Shown here one piece after another: positions 7,703-14,108 of a stretch of DNA of 33,303 bases. The notes beneath the pieces were generated by a model, which saw only the letters and a program-made list of their open reading frames with translations, ran no database searches and was not told the DNA's origin. Position 1 is the stretch's first letter; every line of letters begins with the position of its first letter. Both the position numbers and the translations under genes were made by a program. Origin of the DNA: Nostoc linckia FACHB-104 (GTDB lineage Bacteria > Cyanobacteriota > Cyanobacteriia > Cyanobacteriales > Nostocaceae); assembly GCF_014696615.1 (NCBI RefSeq), contig NZ_JACJQJ010000087.1:1-33303 (forward strand), in the 5' to 3' direction.

Positions 7703-8719
7703 ATGGCTTGGGTAGCAGGTGATCAATTGCAAGGTGGTAAATATACTATTGAAAGGGAATTGGGAAGGGGACGCTTTGGCATCACTTATTTGGTAAAAAA
7801 TAAAAATGGCGATCGCTTAGTCATTAAAACTTTAAACGATAGCTTGCTCACTTCCCTAAGCCAAGATGATCGCGCACGACTGGAAACAATGTTTTGGCAG
7901 GAAGCGGTAAAACTAAGTCGTTGTCGGCATGAGCATATTGTGCAGGTTGCAGAACCTTTTAAGGAAAAAGAGCATTGGTGTCTGGTAATGGAATATGTAG
8001 ATGGCGTAAGTTTAGCTGACCGTCGCCAACCAATACTTGCAGAAACAGAGGCACTACGCTACATTCAACAAATTGGCGAAGCTTTGATAGTGGTACATGA
8101 AAATCGGTTGATTCACCGAGATGTACACCCAGGAAATATATTTTTGCGGGTGCGAAATGGACAAGCAGAAGCAGTACTGATTGATTTTGGTTTAGCTCTC
8201 GACTTTGACCATATCTTAACCACAAACCGAACCAAAGAAACTTCTGAAGGATTTACACCACCTGAGCTTTACGCTAAAAGTATACCAACTGGGGCTTATA
8301 GTGATATTTATTCTTTGGCAGCAAGCTTGTATGTACTGATTACCGGAAAAACACCAGTTAGTGCGCTCAAACGTAAGATAGATAATGCTCGTTTAGTTGC
8401 TCCTAAAGACCTTAATCCTGAGATTAGCGATCGCACCAACCGCGCAATTTTAACAGGTATGAAGCTAGATCCCAAACAGCGATCGCAGTCAATGCGCGAA
8501 TGGCTGGATTCTTTGGGCTTGACTGGGGAAACACCTCAGCCTGAACCATTACCCCCCACACCTAAGAAAAAAATCAATTGGGCAAATGTTATAGCTGCAA
8601 TCGCAGCTATTGGCACCTTATTTGCAGGAATAGGTGCTGTGATGGATAAATTAAAACCTTCTCCGCCTTCTAGCCCAGCTTTAGTGTCTCCCAGTCCGTT
8701 ATCTAGCAAAAAACCCTAA
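7703..8719 (+). CDS. Eukaryotic-like Ser/Thr protein kinase, C-terminal membrane anchor
   Basis: 338 aa. Hanks-type kinase domain at residues ~14-285: glycine loop GRGRFG (21-26), VAIK-type Lys42 in LVIKTL, helix-C Glu67, catalytic loop HRDVHPGN with Asp140 and Asn145, and DFG Asp161 (LIDFGLA). It is therefore likely active. The usual Lys two residues after the catalytic Asp is His142, as in many cyanobacterial kinases of this group. A Pro-rich linker precedes one predicted transmembrane helix (about 302-322, VIAAIAAIGTLFAGIGAVM), then a short Pro/Ser-rich tail, so the kinase domain faces the cytoplasm. The second kinase begins 61 bp downstream on the same strand and is clearly homologous, suggesting tandem duplication and one transcript. 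Substrates are unknown. Confidence 0.9.
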   Translation: MAWVAGDQLQGGKYTIERELGRGRFGITYLVKNKNGDRLVIKTLNDSLLTSLSQDDRARLETMFWQEAVKLSRCRHEHIVQVAEPFKEKEHWCLVMEYVDGVSLADRRQPILAETEALRYIQQIGEALIVVHENRLIHRDVHPGNIFLRVRNGQAEAVLIDFGLALDFDHILTTNRTKETSEGFTPPELYAKSIPTGAYSDIYSLAASLYVLITGKTPVSALKRKIDNARLVAPKDLNPEISDRTNRAILTGMKLDPKQRSQSMREWLDSLGLTGETPQPEPLPPTPKKKINWANVIAAIAAIGTLFAGIGAVMDKLKPSPPSSPALVSPSPLSSKKP

Positions 8720-8780
8720 AATTAGCTAAGTTTCATTATAATGCAGGGATTAAATTGATTATTTTCACTTAGAGGTATTC

Positions 8781-10082
8781 ATGCCTTGGGCAGCAGGACA
8801 AAAATTACAAGGTGGTAAATATTTAATTGAGCCAGTCTTGGGACAAGGAGGATTTGGGATTACTTACAAAGCATTACAAGTTGAGCTAAATCGTCAAGTT
8901 GTAATTAAGACACCCAATGAACATCTCAGTTATGACCCAGAGTACAATAAATACGTAGATTATTTTATACGAGAAAGCCATACATTAGCAAAAGTATCTG
9001 AAGAAGATCCCAATCCTCACATTGTGAGAATAATTGACTTTTTTCGAGAAGGTCATACTTACTGTCTAGTCATGGACTTTGTAAAAGGTGAAACTTTGTT
9101 TGAGGCAGTAAGACGTAGAGGAGCATTACCAGAAGCAGAAATCATAACTTATATTCACCAGATTGGGGGAGCCTTAAGCGATGTGCATCGAGTAGGACTT
9201 GTACACCGAGATGCACACCCTGGAAACATTATGTTGCGGAGCAATGGTAAAGCAGTTTTGATTGATTTTGGTATTGCTAAAGGAATTGTGCCTCGAACTA
9301 TGAGTACAACCAATAAGGCTGGCAATGAAAGGTTTGCGCCTTATGAACAGATGACCAGAGGTAGTCGAGAGCCAACAGTTGATGTTTACTGCCTGGCTGC
9401 CACACTCTATTATGCGGTGACAGGTAAACTTCCTACAACTTCTTTGGCTCGTAAGCTTGATGATGTTCCTCTAACTCCACCTAAACAGATTATTCCAAGT
9501 ATTAGTGACATATTAAATAAAGCAATACTCAAGGGTATGGAGCTAGAAGCCAGAAACCGTCCTTCAACCATGCTTGCATGGTTGAAAATGTTAGAAGAAA
9601 AAAAGCCCGACTTTACACCAATTCCACCTCAACCAACAACTCAATTATCTAGAATTATTTCTTGGGGCCGATTGGTTGGTTTATCACTTAGTTACCTATG
9701 GCTAGGTTACTCAGCAGCCTCACCTTACGTTTATTTCTGGTCTACAGTTTGGATTTGGATTTTTTCTATAGCTTGGGCTTTGGCTGTAACTTGGGCTTTG
9801 AGTGTGGGCGTGCGTAAGGGTCTGAGTGCAAATGTAGCTTGGGCTATGGTCTGGGCTGTGGGTTTGGTTCTGGGTGTGATTGTGGTTTTGGCTGGGGGTG
9901 GGGCTGGAGGTGTTATTGTGAGTCTATGTTGGGCTTTTGCTGTAGCTTGGGCTTGGCTTTGGGTTGGGGCTGAACAAAAATTAAGAGAATACTTTAGCAA
10001 GTTCCCTATTTTTCTGATTTTGGTTGCTATTTCTATTTTTACCGTGATTCTCGGATGGGCTTTATTCCGCAAATACCCTTAG
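8781..10082 (+). CDS. Eukaryotic-like Ser/Thr protein kinase with multi-pass C-terminal membrane domain
   Basis: 433 aa. Kinase domain residues ~14-280: GQGGFG loop (21-26), Lys43, Glu65, catalytic loop HRDAHPGN (Asp144, Asn149, His in place of the usual Lys), DFG Asp162, and a GNERFAPYEQ activation segment end. From about residue 295 to the end are four to five hydrophobic helices rich in Trp, Ala and Val, with repeated Ala-Trp-Ala patterns. The underlying DNA at 9760-9970 is imperfectly repetitive (GGGCTTTGGCTGTAACTTGG-like units), suggesting expansion by slippage. The membrane domain is unlike the single helix of the upstream kinase, so the two share the sensor-independent kinase half but differ in the membrane half. 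Likely co-transcribed with the upstream gene. Confidence 0.9.
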   Translation: MPWAAGQKLQGGKYLIEPVLGQGGFGITYKALQVELNRQVVIKTPNEHLSYDPEYNKYVDYFIRESHTLAKVSEEDPNPHIVRIIDFFREGHTYCLVMDFVKGETLFEAVRRRGALPEAEIITYIHQIGGALSDVHRVGLVHRDAHPGNIMLRSNGKAVLIDFGIAKGIVPRTMSTTNKAGNERFAPYEQMTRGSREPTVDVYCLAATLYYAVTGKLPTTSLARKLDDVPLTPPKQIIPSISDILNKAILKGMELEARNRPSTMLAWLKMLEEKKPDFTPIPPQPTTQLSRIISWGRLVGLSLSYLWLGYSAASPYVYFWSTVWIWIFSIAWALAVTWALSVGVRKGLSANVAWAMVWAVGLVLGVIVVLAGGGAGGVIVSLCWAFAVAWAWLWVGAEQKLREYFSKFPIFLILVAISIFTVILGWALFRKYP

Positions 10083-10203
10083 CTAAGAAACTGTGAAAAA
10101 TTAGTATTAAAGTTATTGCCTCTGGAATACAATTACTCAATGAAGTAGAATTTGAGCAAAAGCTTGCTGAATATCGGGGAGCGTTATTCTTCTGGAAGAT
10201 CAG

Positions 10204-10646
10204 CTAAGTAAATAAACTGGCATCTACATGAAAATAGTTTGCAAGCGCTTGTGCTTGAGTTTTACTAATAGTGCGGCCATTCACAATTTGCACAGCAACT
10301 TCCAAAGATCCAAGTACCTCAGCTAATGCTTCAGTCGTCATATCGCGTGCGTCCATCAGATGCATTAACATCAAATTGGGTGTACCTTTGAGGATTGGGT
10401 AATGGGTTTCTTCAAACTGCTCAATTAATGTCACCAACAGTTGTAACAGCATCTCTTCTTCTGGTGTTCGATGGGGACGATGTTCTAAAGTTAATGCGAG
10501 TGCGTAGACGCGTTCGCTTAGCGTCTCGTAGAGAAGCGGCTTGTCTCTGACATCGCTTGTTCGTTTTCTTCTTCCGTGGTAATTATTTTTGGCTGGTACT
10601 CGGCTAGTAATTTACCGTAAAATTCAGGATTAAACGCACGGGTCAT
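10204..10646 (-). pseudogene. HigA-type antitoxin gene disrupted by a 53-bp palindromic repeat insertion
   Basis: Two frames together restore a cyanobacterial HigA-like antitoxin. The N-terminal part starts at ATG 10646 with MTRAFNPEFYGKLLAEYQPK and runs through ITTEEENEQA. The C-terminal part (ALTLEHRPHRTPEEE onwards) reads through LLQLLVTLIEQFEETHYP, HLMDARDMTTEALAEVLG and an HTH-like segment ending LANYFHVDASLFT. Removing bases 10501-10553 joins them as ...ENEQA-LALTLEHRPHRTPEEE in one frame. The 53-bp insert is 3n+2 long, so it shifts the frame; translation from 10646 stops at 10518. An 82-codon frame from ATG 10452 retains the DNA-binding half and might still be expressed. No HigB-like toxin is adjacent. 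Confidence 0.75.
10501..10553. repeat. 53-bp palindromic interspersed repeat inside the HigA-like gene
   Basis: Contains the nested palindrome AGACGC...GCGTCT around TAAGCGAAC, of the kind scattered through Nostoc-type genomes. Its boundaries are inferred from the point where the two protein frames rejoin. Confidence 0.65.
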
Positions 10647-10664
10647 TTTTCCATTTATGGCCAA

Positions 10665-10885
10665 AATAGCAAATGTAGTGTCAGAAACGGCAATTGTAGT
10701 ATCCGAAGCAGCAATTGTAGTGTCAAAAACAGCAAATGTAGTGTCCGAAGCAGCAAATGTAGTGTCCGAAATAGCAATTGTAGTGTCAAAAACAGCAAAT
10801 GTAGTATCCGAAATGGCAATTGTAGTATCCGAAGCAGCAATTGTAGTGCCCGAAATAGCAATTGTAGTGTGCAAAACAGCAATTG
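10665..10885. repeat. 21-bp tandem repeat array, 10.5 copies
   Basis: Ten full units plus 11 bases, consensus AACAGCAATTGTAGTGTCCGA with limited variation at positions 2-4, 8, 16 and 18-20. There are no spacers. Because 21 is a multiple of three, several frames on both strands stay open: about 97 codons on plus (heptads such as AIVVSEA) and about 118 on minus. It ends 19 bp before the ATG of the HigA-like pseudogene. Confidence 0.95.
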
Positions 10886-10908
10886 CGAAGCTGAAAACCC
10901 TATTTTGT

Positions 10909-10989
10909 GGTCAGAATACTACCTTTGTAGAGGTAAGGGTTGTTTTTTAGTTTAGCAATTCAATAAGAAGAGAGGCGATCGCACTTCCT
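10909..10989. repeat. Duplicated leader, copy B (decayed Uma2 5' region)
   Basis: Aligns to 7549-7628. The position matching the Uma2 ATG reads CTG here, and TAG follows in the decayed frame after ACC ACA AAA, so this copy no longer begins an intact gene. Confidence 0.75.
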
Positions 10990-11030
10990 CTGCTTTGTCA
11001 TCAGGTAAAAGATGCGATCGCCTTTGCTGT

Positions 11031-11960
11031 TTACTTAGTTAATACCAAGTTCATTGGCTTAACTCCTGCTAAATCTAAAATCTGCGGAATTAAATCTTCT
11101 CGCTTCACAGCCATCATATGCACACCTTGGCATAATTGCTGTGCTATTTGCACTTGCTCGGCAGCAATTTTTACACCTTCCTCTAGGGGGTGTTTGGCTT
11201 TGGCTAACCGATCAATTATATGCTGCGGAATATTTACACCCGGAACGCACCTATTAATAAATTGGGCATTTTTTGCAGATTTCAACAGAAAAATTCCTGC
11301 CAAAATTGGTTTATTACAACCTGCGGCAATTTTGTCCATAAATTTCTCTAAGCGCTCAAAGTCGGTAATTAGTTGACTTTGAAAAAATTGCGCTCCTGCT
11401 TGTAATTTGCGTTCAAAGCGACTTTGCAAGCCTGACCAACTAGCACATTGTGGATCGACTGCTGCACCCACAAATAAATCAAGTGCGCCATCGCTCAAGG
11501 GTTGCTCGTTACTGTCAGCACCTTGATTGAGGTTGCGAATCAGTTGCAGCAGGCGTACAGCTTCTAAATCAAATACACTCTTAGCATCGGGGTGATCGCC
11601 TGCTTTGACTGGGTCACCCGTGAGAGCTAAGATGTTACGGATACCCAAGGCATGAGCGCCCATCAGATCAGCTTGTAAACCAATCCGGTTGCGATCGCGG
11701 CAAGCAATCTGACAAATTGGTTCAATGCCATGCTGTAACAAAATTGCTGATGCCACTAACGAAGACATCCGTAATACTGCGCGGCTACCATCGGTAACAT
11801 TGACGGCATGAACCCTCCCCTTAAGGGTTGCCGCCATATCAAGCATATGTTTTGGATCTCCACCTTTAGGAGGTGCTACTTCGGCAGTTATTAAAAATTC
11901 GCCTGCTTGCGCGGCGCTGCGGAAGGCATTCAAGACTGTCGGAATCTGGGTATCAGGCAT
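11031..11960 (-). CDS. metF: Methylenetetrahydrofolate reductase
   Basis: Cytosolic FAD enzyme that reduces 5,10-methylene-THF to 5-methyl-THF, the methyl donor for methionine synthesis. 309 aa, a normal length for the bacterial single-domain enzyme with a TIM-barrel fold. Landmarks: TAEVAPPKGGDP near the N-terminus with Glu27 as the likely catalytic acid, NVTDGSRA, ALTGDPVKAGDHP (flavin/folate region), VGAAVDPQ, KLQAGAQFFQSQLI, and GVNIPQHIIDRL. It lies 59 bp downstream of trpS on the same strand, so co-transcription is possible though the functions are unrelated. Confidence 0.93.
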   Translation of the reverse strand: MPDTQIPTVLNAFRSAAQAGEFLITAEVAPPKGGDPKHMLDMAATLKGRVHAVNVTDGSRAVLRMSSLVASAILLQHGIEPICQIACRDRNRIGLQADLMGAHALGIRNILALTGDPVKAGDHPDAKSVFDLEAVRLLQLIRNLNQGADSNEQPLSDGALDLFVGAAVDPQCASWSGLQSRFERKLQAGAQFFQSQLITDFERLEKFMDKIAAGCNKPILAGIFLLKSAKNAQFINRCVPGVNIPQHIIDRLAKAKHPLEEGVKIAAEQVQIAQQLCQGVHMMAVKREDLIPQILDLAGVKPMNLVLTK

Positions 11961-12019
11961 AACATTCAGATTTCAATTTTCTTACAGGGTAAATCAAATT
12001 ACACCTAAAAGTGAAATCT

Positions 12020-13030
12020 TTAGAGAGGAACAGAGTAGCCCAAAGCCGCTTTTACTTCTGCTAGTGTTTGGTTAGCGACTGCTTGGGCTTTTTGGCGACC
12101 ATCCCGCAACACAGACTCTAAATAGCCTTTGTCTGCCATTACCGCTTGATATTTCTCTTGAATCGGTTTTAGAGCTGCGATCGCAGTTTCTGTTAATAAG
12201 GGCTTAAATTGTCCCCAACCCATATTCTCGCATTCTGCTGCTACCTCTGCTTTATTTTTACCAGCCAACAGCATATATAGAGTTAACAAGTTATTACACT
12301 CTGGACGCTCTGGATCGTCAAAAGTTAAGCCCCGAACTGGATCGGTTTTACAACGCTTAATTTTATTGGCGATTTGCTCTGGTGTATCTAACAAGTTAAT
12401 CCGGCTTAATTCCGATGGATCGGACTTGGACATTTTACGGGTACCATCGGTCAAACTCATCACCCTTGCACCTTCTTTGCGAATCAAAGGTGCTGGTAGC
12501 TTTAGCACTGGCTGATCAGGTGTGGCAAATAAGTGATTAAAGCGATTCACAATATCCCGTGTCAATTCTAAATGTTGCTTTTGGTCTTCACCCACAGGCA
12601 CAAAATCGGCTTGATACAGCAAAATATCAGCAGACATCAGTACTGGGTAATCCAATAAGCCAACACCAACATTTTCCCCTTGTTTTACAGCCTTTTCCTT
12701 AAACTGGATCATATCTTGCAGCCAGTTGAGGGGTGTAATGCAGTTGAGCAACCAGGTAAGTTCGCTGTGTGCCGAGACGTGAGACTGTACAAAGATAGTG
12801 GAATGATTTAAATCTAGACCACAAGCTAAATAGAGAGCCACAAGAGTATAGGTATTAGATGCCAACTCCTTGGGTTCGTGTGGCACAGTGATTGCGTGCA
12901 AATCAGCGACGAAAAGGTAATTGTCGTAATCACTCTGGGCTTCTACCCAATTACGAATTGCTCCCAAATAGTTGCCTAAATGCAAATTTCCGGTTGGTTG
13001 AACTCCCGACAGAACGCGCTGCTTGCCCAT
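12020..13030 (-). CDS. trpS: Tryptophanyl-tRNA synthetase
   Basis: Class Ic aminoacyl-tRNA synthetase charging tRNA-Trp in the cytoplasm. 336 aa, standard bacterial length. Seen: SGVQPTGNLHLGNYLGA with the HIGH-like HLGN at 17-20, the VADLHAIT segment, the DILLYQADFVPVGEDQKQHLELTRDI substrate region (landmark only), and the KMSKS loop at 199-203. The start MGKQRVLSG fits the family. A G-rich heptamer array lies about 85 bp upstream of the ATG. Confidence 0.97.
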   Translation of the reverse strand: MGKQRVLSGVQPTGNLHLGNYLGAIRNWVEAQSDYDNYLFVADLHAITVPHEPKELASNTYTLVALYLACGLDLNHSTIFVQSHVSAHSELTWLLNCITPLNWLQDMIQFKEKAVKQGENVGVGLLDYPVLMSADILLYQADFVPVGEDQKQHLELTRDIVNRFNHLFATPDQPVLKLPAPLIRKEGARVMSLTDGTRKMSKSDPSELSRINLLDTPEQIANKIKRCKTDPVRGLTFDDPERPECNNLLTLYMLLAGKNKAEVAAECENMGWGQFKPLLTETAIAALKPIQEKYQAVMADKGYLESVLRDGRQKAQAVANQTLAEVKAALGYSVPL

Positions 13031-13113
13031 AAGTTTCCAGTTTAGTTATCTCAAATCCGCCCTATGTCCAGCGACGGTTACAAAACACATTCAATTTTGA
13101 CATTTTCTAGATG

Positions 13114-13192
13114 CAATGGGCATGGGGGATGGGGAATGGGGAATGGGGAATGGGGAATGGGTAATGGGGAATGGGTAAGGGGTAATGGGAAA
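13114..13192. repeat. ATGGGGA heptamer array, strong G-quadruplex potential
   Basis: GGGG runs recur every 7 bp (13131-13134, 13138-13141, 13145-13148, 13152-13155), with flanking less regular units. The G-rich strand is plus, which is the template strand for trpS. Confidence 0.9.
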
Positions 13193-13230
13193 TAGCAAAA
13201 TAATTTTGAACCTTGAACCTCAAAGATTTC

Positions 13231-13318
13231 TTCTTCACCTTTCCCCTTTCACCTTTTAACCCTTTCCCCCTTCACCTTTAACCCTTCCCCCTTCCCCTTT
13301 TAACCCTTCCCCCTTCAC
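13231..13318. repeat. C-rich CTTTTAACCCTTCCCC-type repeats
   Basis: Polypyrimidine repeats of TTCACCTTT, AACCCTT and CCCCCTT units following the G-rich array. Partly but not perfectly complementary in style to it, so no exact hairpin is claimed. Confidence 0.75.
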
Positions 13319-14090
13319 TGCACAGCAAATATCTAGCGACTTAATCAATAAGATGATTAATGCTTTGTTCAGCGAAGGTTAAAATTCTGCTTAAAGGTTC
13401 TAATTTTAGAGAATCTAATTTATTTGACTAGAAATTATAAGGCAAGAGTTGTCTTTTTTGTTCTTTCTTCCTGCAGGCTAATATCTTGACTTTATTAGCA
13501 TTTTGCTCTCAGGTATTCATAAGCGATCGCCTACAAGCAAGCATGAATATTCATGCTTTATACTCTCATTTATATTTAAACTTCTATCAATGAAGAGAAA
13601 ATTTGACAGTCAATTATAAAAATTGGTCTTTTTTAGGCGATCGCTATGAGGTAAATACATCTATTTTTTAGCTAGCTTACCTATTATATATTTTCTTCTG
13701 ACAAATTTTATACTGATATTTATTTTGGTTGCTTGTTTGATATAAGCTATAGCTTGTAACCTATTGTGTCTATCATCAAACTATTTTACAGATGTATATC
13801 CTTGAAATTGACGTATTTTGCAATACATGGTATTTGTCAGACATAATTTCACAGAAACTTCATAATACTCAGAAAAAATCCAGCTAATATAATTTGGCCG
13901 GGATCAGAATATACAGAGTTAATTTACCAACTTATTGATTATTAACAGGGTAACTGGGAAATAATTCCTAAGTTGATGAGGAATTTCCTCAAAATATTTT
14001 TACTGGCATCTATATTATGTAAATCGTTCCCGATAATTTTCTTTTTTGAGAAAAAAAATTTGTTGTTCTCTAGTCATTAATGACTCTCTT
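13319..14090. other. AT-rich non-coding stretch upstream of the S8 protease gene
   Basis: No convincing gene, tRNA or repeat was seen. It is the long leader/promoter region of the protease gene. A possible sigma70-like pair TTGACG (13808) and TATTTG (13831), 17 nt apart, is the best promoter candidate, but it is weak and would leave a ~270-nt leader. Confidence 0.4.
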
Positions 14091-14097
14091 GGAGGTG
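14091..14097 (+). promoter_or_regulatory. Ribosome binding site of S8 protease gene
   Basis: GGAGGTG eleven bases before ATG 14109; it supports this start. Confidence 0.7.
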
Positions 14098-14108
14098 CTT
14101 TTCAGTAA

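Noticed and set aside
10112-10207. Short plus-strand reading frame (VIASGIQLLNEVEFEQKLAEY...)
   Set aside because: About 31 codons without an ATG or ribosome site. It reads somewhat protein-like and may be a gene remnant, but no family is recognised.
10665-10885. CRISPR array
   Set aside because: Units are contiguous 21-mers with no spacers, and no cas gene lies nearby; it is a plain tandem repeat.
10973-11023. 11-bp inverted repeat AGGCGATCGCA / TGCGATCGCCT after metF as a terminator
   Set aside because: The core is HIP1, which is itself a palindrome, so any two HIP1 sites form such arms; the loop is 29 nt and no T-run follows.
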